A stretch of 64,000 nucleotides of DNA from Pomphorhynchus laevis (GCA_012934845.2 WNNJ02003733.1:62001-126000); one strand, 5' to 3'; positions 1-12,654 are shown, numbered from the stretch's first letter. Translations and numbers: made by a program. Notes: a model not told the origin generated them from the letters alone.

Positions 1-2110
1 ACCTACCTAAATGGATGATAATTCCTTCAATTCTCAGGTAACTTTCTTTAAATACAGACTCCAAGTTAAGTGGTTTATTATCTACAGATGGTACTATGAT
101 TAACGGGAAACTTCCCCCTTTTCCGAAGTTAAGGAACTTAATTATTATCAAACTAACTCAGCCTCAAAAGCGACATAAGCTCTTCTCAATATTTCTAAGA
201 AGGTTTGTAAGTGAATATCTTAATAGGATTATTTTTAATTCTGTGAAAATGTATGACTCAACTATAAGAATCTCATTTGCTACCATTGAGTTAGCAACTG
301 ATTGCGTTGATTGATTCCACTTTGACCCTATCAGAGTGGCTTTCTTTCAAGCAGCTATCCAACGTTTCCCCGAATCGATAATGAGAGTTTAACCGAATTT
401 AATTCCTACCTCATCTCGCAAGCCACCGCATTGCTTTCTACAACCTATAAAGGTCGTATTTTCAGACCCACTCTGACAAAACTCGAGACTTTAGCATATT
501 TGCTCCGTCTTCCCAATCTCTCTACTTCTGCCAGGCAAGTTCTCTCGAAAGAATATTGGAGCACTAGAAATAGGTTCCAAATGTGTAAGAATAGGGCTAG
601 CAATGCTCCCATTAATCCATCCCCGTCTTCCTTCTAGAAGATTTTCAAGAAGAAGTTTGTCTGTTGGAGGGATAGGGCATTGGGTTAGATTAATAATATA
701 GGTCTTGATCAAGTTTTGAAGGAGTCACTATCCCTACACAATAATGGAGCTACTTAATCACCTCAACCAATACCGCCTTGGGGAGACTTCAGGAGTAGAG
801 ACTCATCTGTCACAGATATTCTCAATGCCTGGGGACCTCTTCCGGGCACCTCCAAATCCGTCGCTCCATTCTTTTCTCGTGTCTGTCAGCTTTTGACAGT
901 AGAACAAAGAAGAGATGTGACCGTCACAATGCTCATAGCCACCCCATCTGTTGTGACCGGCATCAATATTAGTAGGAGAATTTTTATACCTAAAAAGTAT
1001 CCGGTCTCTTGCCCTAAAGAGCTGCGGCCCATTTCGATTCAAAATTCCTTCGTTTCGATCTACGAAAAAGCGCTTGCGCGTAGAATCTGCGTTCATTTGA
1101 GTAGACGATATTTTATCCTACCTGGTTTCCATGGGTTCGTCAAAGGTTGATCGGTCCATTCATCGGTTGGTAAAGTTCATCGGTTTTGTCAGTAGAATAG
1201 TCATCAACTCGCTGTGGCTGTTTTCCTTGATTTTTCCGCTGCATTTGACCGCATCTCCATTCCCTTTGTTATCTCTTCTCTCAGGTCCCTCGGGTTGCCT
1301 GCGAGAATTGTTAACAGGGTGGAGATACTGCTGTACACCAAGCGATTCTTTTATGAAGACGACCCTGCTGCGCGTCAGTTCTACCCTATTACAAGTGTGC
1401 CTTAAGTCTCCCCTCTCTCTTATCTTATTTCTTGCTGCCTCCATTGAACTCTTTAAAATATTTAAACGCGAACAACGTTTAGTGGCATACGCTGATGATA
1501 TCACAGCTTTGTTTTCTGGACGCAGGTGCAATGACATAGTCGTGGACATTAGCCGTTTCTTTTTAAGATTAATAGACCAGTTACCCAAGTCCAATCTAAT
1601 TTTAAACTCCGACAAATCGCAAGTGGTTGTCTTTCATAGCGCCCATGCAACAAAGCAAAAACTTAAGAGATTAGCACTCTCTGAACTCTCCTCCATTTTG
1701 ACTAATCAACCACTCCCTACCTTCACAAGTCGATTAAAATACCTGAAGTTCACCGTTACGGTGATCTGGTCGGCGAAAGCTGACCTGGATAGACTTAAAC
1801 GTATCCTGAAGAGAGCTAGGTGGGTCCTGAAACGGGCTCAGCATCTGTCATTAATAGGGTAAACCCAGGTGCGCCTCTGGTGAACCCGGGCTATCGCGGG
1901 ATTAGACTTATTTTCTAAAGGACGTCCCCCAGAGCAAAGGATAAGATTTCTCAAGCTTCTCATCTCGCGTTTACCCAGCATAGTCCGCTCCGATTAGACT
2001 ATTTTGGGGGTGAATGACCCCGGGTGGTTTAGTCGAAGGGCGGCGTGTAGGATTGACTGTGGGACTAAGATCATACTGGACCTGAGGCCATGATGGTAGG
2101 AAACACCAGC
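1..2110 (+). mobile_element. Old, broken LINE reverse transcriptase fragment
   Basis: Non-LTR retrotransposon remnant on the plus strand. Recognisable reverse-transcriptase pieces lie in different frames: about 830-1150 (KELRPISIQNSF, thumb-side approach to motif A), 1214-1405 (VFLDFSAAFDRISI, motif A) and 1430-1860 (VAYADDITALFSG, motif C, then a LKYLKFTV block). After the last stop, about 2020-2080 still reads GWFSRRAACRIDCG, a likely C-terminal tail. Frame changes and stops are frequent, so it is dead and old. Bases 1-790 show no convincing domain but probably belong to the region between endonuclease and RT. Clade is uncertain: the motifs would fit the R1/Jockey side of the LINE tree. The left end lies outside the window. 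Confidence 0.72.
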
Positions 2111-2399
2111 AGAAGAGTCAGGAATTGTTATGACGTGTTTTCTATACCTTTTCTTATTTAATATGACTCATTATCCATGTATTTTTTTTGCTTAAGAAAA
2201 TCTTTATTATTATTTGTTTTAGTATTATTTTTTTAATGTTACATGAACAAGAAAATTTATGATTTATTTTCATTTTCATTTTTATGTTAATTTCTGTTAA
2301 TTACAATTTTACCTTTTGGTATAGCCTTGCGTTTTCAGTCTTTAACGCATTTTCAATAGACTTTCTAGCCTTAACAACAAAAACGAATAAAATTTTAAT
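2111..2399. other. AT-rich gap
   Basis: About 290 bases of AT-rich sequence with no coding or structural signal that I can see. The open frame starting at 2284 runs into the foldback repeat and has no recognisable domain. Confidence 0.5.
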
Positions 2400-2705
2400 T
2401 ATTCAGGAACAATCAGATATAATTGAAAGTCAACGTTATTTTGATATTTCACAAGTAACTACTAGCATCAAAAATTTAAATATAAAAATTTTAGCTTTTG
2501 TTTCGTTAATGTGTTTTTTGTTTGCTGCGGTTCCGACAAAAAATTTACATGTACAAGTTGTTTAGATGATTTTGTCTTCGGCAATATCAATGAAGAAAAC
2601 TGGCAATAAACTTAATTTATGTAATTTTTTCATTTTTTATGTTTTCAAATTTCACAATAATTTTGTTGAATTGCAATTATATCTGATCGTTCCTTAATAT
2701 TTATA
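2400..2705. repeat. Foldback repeat, family 2 (degenerate)
   Basis: The left arm (near 2405-2475) contains AGGAACAATCAGATATAATT, and the right arm (near 2660-2700) is its imperfect reverse complement. The left arm continues through a TTTTGATATTTC word and an ACTACTAGCATC word, the same order as in the cleaner foldback at 49136-49330. Reverse-complemented, this arm gives a worn GATGCTAG ... GAAATATC block like the hammerhead-like cores of the other foldbacks. Confidence 0.5.
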
Positions 2706-2959
2706 GATTTGTGTGCTTATTCAGAGGTGATTATATTAAACTAGAATTTACACCGGCAAAGTAGTTTTTTCTGTTGCGATTTCATCGGCTGTTGTATTTT
2801 TATTGTATATTAGGATTGATCCTATTATCTTTTTCATTTCAAATACTTTCCATATCCTAAGCAGGTGTCTGCAATGCGATATCGAATATCAAGTCCTCTC
2901 ATTTCAGCGATAATGGCATTACATTCCTTAAAGCTGCTGTAACGCCCTTTTTCCTGTGA

Positions 2960-3700
2960 TTTTCGACAAAAAAAGTGATGTTAATTGACTGCTCTAGCAG
3001 AATGAATCATTCATTTTTGCATTTGTCTCTCCTTTTATGCACGTCTACTTATGTTGTAAAAAAATGGGAACCCGAGATACACTACTTGTGAATTATTAAT
3101 TTCAGCAATTTTTGTCAATTTCAATATATACTTACAATTTTTTATTTTTTATTTTACACATTTCCTTCAAGTTGCTATTATCGACTGCAGTTCCTAAATT
3201 TATTAATCCATTAATAACTATTTTTATGCCTAAATGTTCAAAATTTTTATCTTGTGATCTTCGTTTTCTTTATGCACAAGAAGTTTACATTTTGAACCAT
3301 TAGCGTGTAGTCCGTAACAAAGAGCGATGCTCTTAAAGATTTCCCATATTTTATGTAGATCATGTCGTTCCAATGTAGTTTGCGTAATTTGTGCACCGTT
3401 TCTGTATTACAGTTACTAAAAATTTTTAATGTTTAATCAAAGGTATGATTGATACAGCATAGAATGCCATTGATAATGAATCACCATGAGTTATTTATTT
3501 CTTCTTTTGATATTATTTTTAACCAATCAATAAATGCCAATGTATTCCGCACCCGATTTTTAACATAACGGGCGATGGATTTACATATTACGCGCTTTTG
3601 ACCTCTACAACACTTACAGGGCTGACCCACGGTTACATTTCCATAAAATAGTATCAGAAACGGACGGTCATGCAAATCCCTTAGTTTTCACAGCCGCATA
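2960..3700 (-). pseudogene. Unrecognised degenerate coding remnant
   Basis: Minus-strand reading gives a protein-like patch starting GNVTVGQPCKCCRGQKR (inside 3481-3675) and continuing, with breaks, through stretches such as KIFSNCNTETVHKLRKLHWN and INGLINLGTAVDNS down to about 3150. The cysteine cluster (CKCC) and long uninterrupted patches suggest an old coding sequence. I do not recognise the family and assign no function. The neighbour is the 3' end of PLE-N, but no PLE motif is present here. Confidence 0.3.
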
Positions 3701-3971
3701 TTTTATACAATTTTAGTCTAATTGTGAGGACGAGTAAGCAGTTATTCCGTAATTATGTATCTCAAGAACTTTTGTTTCCACTTAGTTATGTAAATTTGAA
3801 AGGTGTTTTTCTATCAAGATAATTTGAAACTTATTAATAACGTAAAACAAATTTATGTTTTTTATTTTATTGTTTAAATTTGTGTAGCATTATTTTAAAT
3901 TTGCAAATGTTATAAAATTGACTTTTATTTTAAATTTCAATTTTTCATTTAAACTTGATAAAGGGTTATAT

Positions 3972-5749
3972 AATTCAAATCGACTAACTGAATCTACGTA
4001 TTTAATATAATTATAAAATAAACAAAACATAATAATGCTTAATCAAAATTTAATAATTAAATAATAAAATTAATAATTGTTTTTAGATTTTCTATAATTT
4101 AAATCAAGTTAAAATAAAAAATTGAAATTTAAAATAAACGTCATTTTTATGAATTGACTAATAAATAACAGACGTTGTATCAGAATAAGAATTAGAGGTC
4201 ATCAGAACGAACTGCTATGCTATCAGGTTTCGGCCTCCAATTCCTCTACCCAACATAGCAGCGGGGCCAAATACATGCTAATGATGTATTTCCTTTGAAA
4301 TAACTATCTAGTATCTTATTCTAATACAAAGTATATTATTTATTATCCATCCATAAAAATTTGCCACTTAAGAGTTTAAATTTATTCTTTATATTATTGT
4401 GTTGATTTATATATTTTACTATTTTCTGGTTGATGTTATTTTTATAGTAATCGAGTTTAAAATATGTATCTATTAAATTATTTAAATGATTTTTAAGAAA
4501 GCCAATATCATTACATATTGTTGCAATTCTTAAAATTTCATTATTTAATGTATTATATTTTATATTATATGGTATGCATGAATGCTCATGCAAAAATACT
4601 TTTCTTGTAAATTTAATTATGTCATCTTTACGATATAAATTAATAGTAGTTTTAGTTAATGTTAATTTAATGTTCATATCTAGATATACACTTTCTTTAT
4701 CATTAATATTGGTTTTGTTAAGAATAAGGCTTTCTGGATAAATGTGCTCACTAATTGAATAAAAATTATTAGAATTAAATACACATATATCATCAATGTA
4801 TCGAAACATATATTTCATATATTTATATTGTTTAGATTTAGTTTTTACACAGTTATGAACAAATTTATATTCTATAAAGCTTTAAAACAAGTCAGCTATA
4901 ATTAGGCCACTATTACCTCCCATTGGAACACCTTTTACTTGGCTAAATATAGATGTCCCTAATTTTAAATAATTTTGATTTATCAAAATATTTAAGGATT
5001 CTATTAATTCAAATTTATCCATATATTTATATTTACTTGATGGTTTAATTTTTTAGACGGGCGTTATAGTTATTATAACACATATGTGTATATCTTTTTC
5101 CGAATATAAGATTAATTAATTTTACTAACGCTTCTTTAATATCTACTAAATCTAGATTTGTATAAAGCGTACTAAAATCGTATGTATTTATATTTTGAAA
5201 ATTTATTCCTTTTGTCTGTTCTAATTTTTTTGAAAAATTAATACTGAAATAATGTTTTATACCAGTATTACTTTCGATAATCTTGCAATATTTTTTGAAG
5301 TGTGCTTTAATTACTTTAAGTATTTTATTCTAGACAGAAAGTGGTTTTAATGTACATTCAAACGCACTACATATGAACCTAGGTTTTATTGGATTTTTAT
5401 GTAATTTTGGATTCCAATATAATATAGGTATAGTTTTATTATCTAATTCAACCTTTATACCCTTTTTATCCATTAAAGAACATTGACTTGTAATAATTGT
5501 TTCTAAACTCAACTCACTACGTTCATCTGTTTGATTTACATTTAAATCATTATAATTAACTTCTTTCATCAGTATATCATAATAAAGTTTTTTGCATATG
5601 AAGACAAAGTTATTACTAACTTTATCAATAGTTGTTATTAAATAGTTATACTTTTATTTAGTAAGTTCTGTATACATATCGTTATTAATTTGATCTTTCC
5701 TTTTATAATTGTTTGTTATTTTCATTTTATTTTTAATTTTATCAAAAAG
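3972..5749 (-). mobile_element. PLE-N copy 1, 3' part (broken)
   Basis: Permuted Penelope-like element, minus strand. Similarity to the intact copy at 53371-56888 starts near 3972 (element 3' end) and covers the 3' region, the pseudoknot-like motif (4205-4310) and the RT. RT pieces seen: MKYMFRYIDDICVFN (motif C) through the C-terminal FLWMDNK in the uninterrupted piece 4336-4818, and LYWNPKLHKNPIKPRFICSA in 5330-5569. Stops and frame changes separate them. At about 5749 the element is cut by a REL-B LINE and resumes at 6569. Confidence 0.85.
4205..4310 (-). ncRNA. Conserved pseudoknot-like motif of PLE-N, copy A
   Basis: Minus-strand order: hairpin AAATACAT/ATGTATTT, then GGCCCC, CTGCTATG, a purine-rich loop, GGAGGCC, and CATAGCAG. 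The CTGCTATG/CATAGCAG pairing is perfect. The GGCCCC partner is partly mutated here. The outer closing stem seen in later copies is also worn. See 53601-53700 for the best copy. Confidence 0.4.
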
Positions 5750-6568
5750 TTACAGAAAAAAATTGTATAGTTTGTGATATTTCAATATCGTTAAGTTGAA
5801 AGATTTCCGTCTCGAGCGACCTCTAACTGGCACGCTGCATTTCCCCGCTGCACTGCACAGCTTAAACGCGCAAGAGGAAATTGGCAGCTCTTCGATCATC
5901 TTTTGCCACCACTAACATATTGCCCAGTTTTGTCAAAAAATTCGAAGTTATCGGCCCGGCAGCACCAATTGTGTCGATCGCCAACGGCACAAATTTATAT
6001 TGCGATTCGTCAATACATGTATATTTGGCCTTCTTTCGATCATCTGCCAATCTAGCAACCTCCCCGGCCCCAGAGACCGCATTAGGCAAATGACTGGCAG
6101 CAAGAATGTTGGGACACGTGAAGTCCCATACTAGCAGACGTCCCCTTTCCCATGGGATTAGTGAAGCACCGTCCGGTCTCTATCCGTCGTTTCTGCAGAG
6201 CCCGATTGCTTCAAGGTGGGACGAGACACCGGATGTGGCAAGGGCGCTGCGAATAAGTGTGTTTACAGCACTGTGCCGATTGTGCCGGAAAATTACTCTG
6301 GGGCAGTCTAGCCCGTGAATACCAGAGGGGTCTGATACAATGCCGCACTCACACTTAAATGAAACCGAGTTGAGAATACCGAGGCGGAGGGCTGATGCAA
6401 GACATATTGAACTGTCGTCTAGTTTTGTGCCCATCGAAGCTATCGGTAGGGCATTAAGGAATGCACCAGACCATCTGGTAGACGCGGCTAGCAAGCGGGC
6501 CCGATCTTTGGGAAAGGCTCATGAAGCTGTCAGGTGTCGGAATTCCTTCTCAAACAATGGGGCTGATG
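5750..6568 (-). mobile_element. REL-B LINE 3' fragment inserted in PLE-N
   Basis: Minus strand. The reading shows a zinc knuckle FKCECGIVSDPSGIHGLDC, then RHNRHSAVNTLIRSAL, then a restriction-like (PD-(D/E)XK type) nuclease core: RPDG ... WERGRLLVWDFTC, followed by KYTCIDESQYKFVPLAI and IGAAGPITSNFL. This is the C-terminal end of a LINE ORF with a restriction-like endonuclease; RT is missing, so the copy is 5'-truncated. PLE-N sequence stops at about 5749 and resumes at 6569; about 21 bases of the PLE target present in intact copies are lost at the junction. At least one stop and one frame change are present. Confidence 0.75.
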
Positions 6569-6890
6569 TTTATCTTAGATATATTCGAGCTTTCACTATT
6601 AATCAGCTTGCCAAAGTAAGCATTTAAGTTATAATATAATGAATTGTAAATTTTATTTTTGTCGTTGTTATTATTTAATCTATATTAATACCCTTTTGAT
6701 AGCAGCTTTCTTAATTCACAATTTTCAATTAATTCTAGATTATGGGTACATATATGTTCATTTATTTTATCAAAGCTAAGACTTTTACAATTGCATTCTG
6801 TTTCCATTATGTTTCTAATATTATCGTTACATATTGATTTCAATTCATTATTACAATTACAAATTTTTCGTCCTAATTGTGGTAGGAGTT
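6569..6890 (-). mobile_element. PLE-N copy 1, continuation after the insertion
   Basis: Resumes with the same sequence as 51655-51980 and 55170-55490 (linker between GIY-YIG and RT, minus strand), then loses similarity near 6890. The GIY-YIG part is absent, so copy 1 is 5'-truncated. Together with 3972-5749 it is one element split by REL-B. Confidence 0.8.
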
Positions 6891-6989
6891 TAAAATTTTA
6901 AAACAATTATTTATAATTATTTATTATCTAATTATCAAATTTTAATTTATTGATTCATATTATAAAATACACAATTATTACAATGAATT

Positions 6990-8952
6990 TATAAATGGGA
7001 AATCATGACGAAGATCAGATTAATAATCTTCTGCAATCACCTGGGCGACCTCCAAAAAAACGGTCGCGTTGCCTCGTTGCATAGCACAGCTCAATCTCTG
7101 TGAGAGAAATCTCGCTGCTCTTCGATCGCCTATAGCGGCAATTAGCTTCTTCCCTAGAGATTCCAGGAAGCTGGACGTAATCGACCCGGCTGCCCCTATT
7201 GTTTCGATTGACAATGGGACAAAAGTGTATTGGAACGCATCGATGCCCCTGTATTTGTCCAGCTTCCGATTCTCGGCCACTCTCGCGACCTCGCCCAACG
7301 CACAGACCGCGTTGAACAAATTACTGACCGCAAGTGTGTGAGGACAGGTAAAGTCCCATACAAGTAGGCGTCCCCTTTCCCAATGGATCAATGAAGCGCC
7401 ATCCGATCATTTCCCGTCACCTCTGCACAGTCCAAGTGGTTCAAGTTGGACGGGACACTGGCCGCCATCAGAGCACTACGAATAAGAGCATTGACTGCAC
7501 TGTGGCGATTGTGTCGAGACACTGCCTTCGAGCAATCGTTACCGTGTGTCTCTTTTACATCAGTTGTAACCCCACACTCGCGATTGAACGGGAGTGACAA
7601 TTTAAGCCGAGCCGTAGGACTGCTGCCAGACACAATGAGCGGTCCTCCATTTTTGTACATACCAAGGCGATCGGCGGGGCATCCAGAAATGCACCAGATT
7701 ATTTGGTTGCTGCATAAAGTAAGCGGGCTTGATTTTTAGGGCAGTCACAAGAAGCAATCATGCCGCGGAGTTGGGTCTCAAGCAGGGGCACTGTTCAACG
7801 TTTTTGTACTGTTGTATCCGTTGGAACAGGCAGTCAAACGTAGAGGTCCAACAATCCAATGCCGTTCGATAACTTGAGTCGTTGATGACTGAGCATCCTA
7901 AGATATAATCTGGCAGGATATTCGAGGTTAAGCCACACATGCTCGGGACGAGCGAGCAGAAGGCCGGCATTGATAATTCTTCCGCCCTCAGAACACCAAG
8001 TCCGCCAAACTTAAATGGCAATGAGGCTTGACGCCATGCAGTTCCAGGGAGCTGAAGATTTAGGATCTCGGCCAGGGAACAACAGACTTCCTGGTCAAAA
8101 GCTTTCGCTAATCTGCTAGAAAAGCAGTGTGCGCATGGTAGAAGAAAGTTGACCTTCGGTAGCGTCAAACAATGACGCAATATAAAAAACGCGTTGTGCT
8201 TCGCTAGTTCGCGAAGCTTCTGGCCTACCTGCCGAAGTTGTGCGATGGCTGATTCCAAGAATGAATCGAGGTAACTTCCGCCGCAAAGGGTCGCGCCGAG
8301 TTACATAGTAGTTACATTGTACGACGTACACGCTGTTTTCAATGCTAAGCCTATTGATTCGGAACCACTACAACCGGCCAATCGTGGTACACACAAGGCC
8401 GACTTAGCAAATCCGAGAAGTTGCTTCCAAGGGCTGTCGTCTAGCGGGCAAGCATTAAATGCGTTAATTAGTTCATAATGTTTGTTGACAACAGTAGGCC
8501 CTCGCTGCACGTGTTATTCGCCGAACCAAGCGAAAGTTCGTGCGTAGAAGTTCGGACAACATTATCGAACTTATGTTGATGAATTGAGAACGACAGGATT
8601 GCTATCTGATTCGGCAGCCGCATTGATTTGTTGGGGAATTAAAGGTGGCTTGCCGGATCGAAGGGACGTTGATCCGCGGCCGTACCGGCGGACCAGTGCG
8701 TTCGCAGTCAGCATGAAGTCCCTGCAACGTATGGAGCATTGCACTCGTGTTATTAGTTTTGAACCTGTCTCGCTACTTTGTACAGTTCCACCGGTATCCA
8801 TCGATTCGATCGTTGTCGTCGTATGATTGCAAATTTGATTGAAAATTGATCGTCGTGTGATTGTATTATTCGATCGTTGTCGTCGTTTGATTGAAACTTG
8901 ATCGTCGTGTGATTGTATTAATCAGTGTATGTTAATTATTTTTCAAACTATT
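6990..8952 (-). mobile_element. REL-B LINE, internally deleted copy
   Basis: Minus strand. From the 5' side: a leader with a tandem repeat (8800-8915), an ORF piece (8571-8801) of unknown function, then RT C-terminal sequence (7758-8510: LRHCLTLPKVNFLLPCAHCF, LPFKFGGLGVLRAEEL), a CCHC-type knuckle (RECGVTTDVKETHGNDC) and RHNRHSAVNALIRSAL, and the nuclease (7020-7391: WERGRLLVWDFTCPHTLAVS, FQYTFVPLSIETIGAAGSI, QRLSCAMQRGNATVF). Catalytic RT motifs are missing, so an internal deletion joins the 5' end to the RT tail. Several frame changes. The nuclease is close to that at 5750-6568. Confidence 0.75.
8800..8915 (-). repeat. Tandem repeat in the REL-B 5' leader
   Basis: A unit of about 60 bases containing TTGATCGTCGTGTGATTGTA and TCGATCGTTGTCGTCGT occurs about twice. 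It lies directly upstream (minus strand) of the first REL-B ORF piece and may be a duplicated leader or promoter unit. Confidence 0.6.
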
Positions 8953-9039
8953 TATAAGGTGAAAATATTGTATATATTAATCTCACAAACTTTTTTCAAA
9001 ATTATTATAATTTTTATTTATTTTATTACAAGCAGGCGA

Positions 9040-9265
9040 GGAAACAAGAATATTTATTTTATTACAAACATCAATATTTTGATGGCACTACGGCACGTCA
9101 TTTTCAGGGTTATATGTTAATTATTTCTCAAACTTTTTTTAATGTAACCTTAAAAAAGTTTGAGAAATAATTAACATACATTCGTAGATATGACGTGCCG
9201 TAGTGCCGTCGAAATATTGCATTTTTGTAATCAAATAAATATTCCTGTTTCCTCACCTTCTTGTA
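9040..9265. repeat. Inverted repeat carrying the shared LINE leader word
   Basis: The two arms mirror each other around about 9145. The central part is near-perfect (left 9112-9138, right 9152-9180: GTTTGAGAAATAATTAACAT and complement). The outer parts mirror a GACGTGCCGTAGTGCC block next to GTCGAAATATT. The right arm (9184-9218) aligns with the hammerhead-like block at 13475-13509 but has lost the CTGAAGA core. Confidence 0.7.
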
Positions 9266-9454
9266 ATAATTCGAATTAGAAACGAATTTTCTCTTTTATT
9301 TATTTTATTTTTATTTCTTCATTTTTCAGATCAGTTAGCTGATCTGATTTCTCGTCAATTAATGAAATTTTTAATAAAACATTTTTTATTTCTTACAACC
9401 TATTTGTGTAGAATTAAAAGAACAAAATGTACAAAAGAAAAATTTCAAGGGATT

Positions 9455-11516
9455 TGCCCACACCTCACTGTCCATCTCCGATCCTGGTCTAACCGATCAC
9501 TTTCTCGTCACCCTTGATCTCACTCACAACCACACCCCTCCTTATACACCTACAATTCTACGCCACCCTTGGAGAAATCTTGACCTCTCCCTTCTACGCT
9601 CTACCTGCTTTACTCAAATCGTCTCTATCCTACAATAACATATTCATCTCCGCACTGTATCGCCTTTCTTTTCGACCCTGAACTCACATCCACTCTCGAT
9701 ATTCTCTTGCCCTTCAAGTCTCACCCACACCGTCGCTTGCACCGTGCCCCATGGTTTGACATCCAATGTCTACTCTCAAAGCGTTGACTCCGCCATGCTT
9801 TTCGAGTCTGTCTCCGCTCTCTCAGACGCGATTTCCGCTCGATCACTCCGTCTTTCCGTGATTCCTATTTTGCTCTTCGCCGGTCTCATCTCAACCTACT
9901 ACGTACCAAATGCAAATCCTTCTGGCAGCATAAAATCATCACTTCATTCAACTCTTAGACTCTCTGGAATACTTTCAACTCAATCCTGGCTCGCTCCTCT
10001 TCGCCTTGCAATATCAATGCTAATGATTATTCGTCATTTCTCCAGACTAAAGTATCCACGCTGCTCTCTCACACCCCGGTCTCCATCCTATCCCACTCTG
10101 CCCCGCCTAGCCTTATCCTTCCGGTACTCTTTTATCTTCTCCCTGTCTCACCTACAGAAGTATCATCTGTCCTCATGTCCTAGAACGCATTATCTTAATA
10201 CAGATCAACGCTTATCTCTCTTCATCAATCTTTACTCTCATTTCCAATCCGCTTTCTGCCCTAATCACTCCACAGAAATCGCCTTCATGAAAGTTTAAAA
10301 CGACTTACTCATTTACTGAGACAAAGCTCTATATAGTGTTCTCATCTCCCTCAAACTCTTTTCTGCCTTCGACATTGCCGACCACTCCGTCCTCTTTTCT
10401 CGCCTTCGTTATGATTACGGATTTTCTTCCCCCACAGTAGCATGGTTTGCCTCATATCTATCCGACCGTTCCTTTCGCGTCTGTTCAAATTCATCATCCT
10501 CCCCTCCAATCCATATTTTTTGCGGGATCTCACAAGGTTCAGTCCTAGGTCCACTGCTTTTCTCTCTTCTGCTTGGCGATCTCTCTCCGTTTATCAAACC
10601 TTACTCCTTTAACGTCATGCAATACGCCGATGACTTCTTCATCTATGTTCATGCACCCGCACATCGCATACACGATATCGGCATTTCTGCCTCCAACTGT
10701 ATTTATTCTAACTACAAACGTCTCTCCAATCTCTATCTCGTTCTAATCCCTACAAGTTCAAAATGATGTTAATCTTCCTCCGTAAACCAAACATATCTTC
10801 TTCCACTGTATCTTTTGCCTAATCGATCATCCCCATAGTACACAATCTCACATTTTTAGGCTTTCATTTCGATGATCACCTTTCCCTTAAACCCTTCGTC
10901 CGCGACAAGGTCCGCTCGTCTAACTTAATTCTCCGTGACATCCGCCGTATCCGCCCCCTTATCGACTTCCGTTATTGTATGTATCTTCTTTCATCGCTTC
11001 TCTTCCCTAAAATCGATTACTGCCTCAGCCTTTTCGCAAATTCTCCGTAATCCATTATCCTACCCCTACAACGCATAATCAACTCCGCCGTTCGATTGCT
11101 TTTTTGTCTTTGTCGCTTCGACCACACATCCACATATCTTGTCCAACTCTCCTGGCTCACCATCCACATCCGCATCAAACTCCGCCTTCTCGTAACTTTT
11201 CGTCTCATCGCTGTCGGCTCCCCATCGTTTATCAACCTTCCTTTCTTAGACGACACTCTTTTCACCTCGCTATCGTTTCGTTCCCGCCATACCCTCTTAC
11301 TCCACGTTCCCAATTACTCCAACAACTACGGTCTCCGATCCTTCCTCGTCGCTGCCCCACTCGCTTGAAATCAACTCCCTCTCGACGTCCGTCGCGCTCC
11401 CTCCTTTATCACATTCAAGAACATCCTCTGTTCACACATTCTCGACACATGATTTACATTTTTGTTTGTGGCCATGTAAGCGTGCGCTGGCACGCATGTG
11501 CCACGTTAAAATAAAT
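9455..11516 (+). mobile_element. L2x LINE, 5'-truncated and broken
   Basis: Plus-strand copy matching the minus-strand L2x at 16005-20540. It begins inside the endonuclease (about 9460, reading HTSLSISDPGL) and runs through the RT (HSTEIAFMKV near 10260, GISQGSVLGPLL near 10530, MQYADDFFIYVHAP near 10620) to the 3' terminus, which ends GCCACGTTAAAATAAATC plus a T-run at 11500-11525. Many frame changes and stops; clearly dead. It is more diverged than the other two long L2x copies. Confidence 0.85.
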
Positions 11517-11540
11517 CTTTTTTTAAGAGAGTTAAATAAA

Positions 11541-11705
11541 GTTTATTTATAAATAATTATTGAAGCTGGATCAAAGAACGGAAGAAATTATTTTTGATAT
11601 TTCGCTAACTTCTGATAGCATCTTCAAAAGAATTTTCTGAAGATGCTAACAGAAATTAGCTCCAATAATTATTTATCAATAATGGATCATCAAAAACTAT
11701 TTAAA
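11541..11705. repeat. Foldback repeat, family 1, with hammerhead-like arm
   Basis: Arms share ATAATTATTG ... CTGGATCAAAG and complement, and a GATGCTA block. On the minus strand 11627-11596 reads TTGAAGA, then a stem II candidate, then GCGAAATATC: a hammerhead-like core with one substitution (C to T at the first core base). The right arm keeps CTGAAGATGCTAAC but has lost the GAAATATC part. Confidence 0.65.
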
Positions 11706-12654
11706 ATGAAGTTTATTTCTTGATCGCAATCTTGTATGTTTTCCTCGATATATGCTGCTTACCTCGTTGAATTTGTGTAGATAATCAATGCAGAACATTA
11801 CTGAAAGGTTAGTAATAATTTTCATCATTTAAAAATCATTGTCTTTATATCATACAAATGTTATCAAATGCCTGTTTTCTGCCTGACACTACAGGTGTGC
11901 ATTAAATTTATCGAGTTATGAATTTCTTCCAGCGCTAGTTAGCGTATTTATACCGGAAAACTTGAGATAGGCTACGTTTAGTTTAAAACTAATTTTGTTC
12001 GTTTTTACACATTTGCTAAGGGATCGTGATAAGCGCTTGTGAATCTGTGTGTAAAATTATTTCTGTGTTTTAACCGAAAAAGCGACAATTCGTTTTCGTT
12101 AACGCATGTTATCAGGAGATGCATTTTTGATGTATCTTACTAGAGACGTGCTATAAAGATACCTGTGTATACTTCAAGCACTTGTGTGCTAGATGCTCAG
12201 GTAACAGTTAAATTATAAAATCTGATAAAAGCTTAAATTTGCACAGTTACAAGTTCAAGATTTGCGACTAAGATAAGAAAATTAAAATTCAATTATGAGC
12301 AAATTAAATATTAGGATTTTAGTATTTTGAGGCAATTTCATTAATCGTTTGGTTAAATTCGAACTTGAACAAATGAATAAAAAAATCAAGCCATGATAAT
12401 AAAATGGGAAAAACTGCAAGTTTAATTTAAAATTACAAAAGTATTCACAAATCAATAAATTGGTTCAAACGGGTTATAACCCGGCAAACAATTATTAAAT
12501 GTGGACTCAAATTTCATTTCTAAAAAATCTGTTCGATTGACGCAATATCGAAATCCTATTAGCAAACCTTCAATCTTAAGATGTACGAGGTTGCACATCT
12601 TATGATATAGCTCGAATGATTTAAGAAGCCTAAAAATGACACTTATAATTACTT
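11706..12654. other. AT-rich gap without recognisable gene
   Basis: About 950 bases with stops in all frames and no domain, repeat or structural signal that I can support. Confidence 0.5.

Noticed and set aside
2284-2565. 93-residue hydrophobic frame as a small membrane protein
   Set aside because: It overlaps a foldback repeat arm and has no supporting context.
8800-8915. CRISPR-like spaced repeats
   Set aside because: Only two degenerate units, directly adjacent, in the leader of a LINE; the window is eukaryotic.
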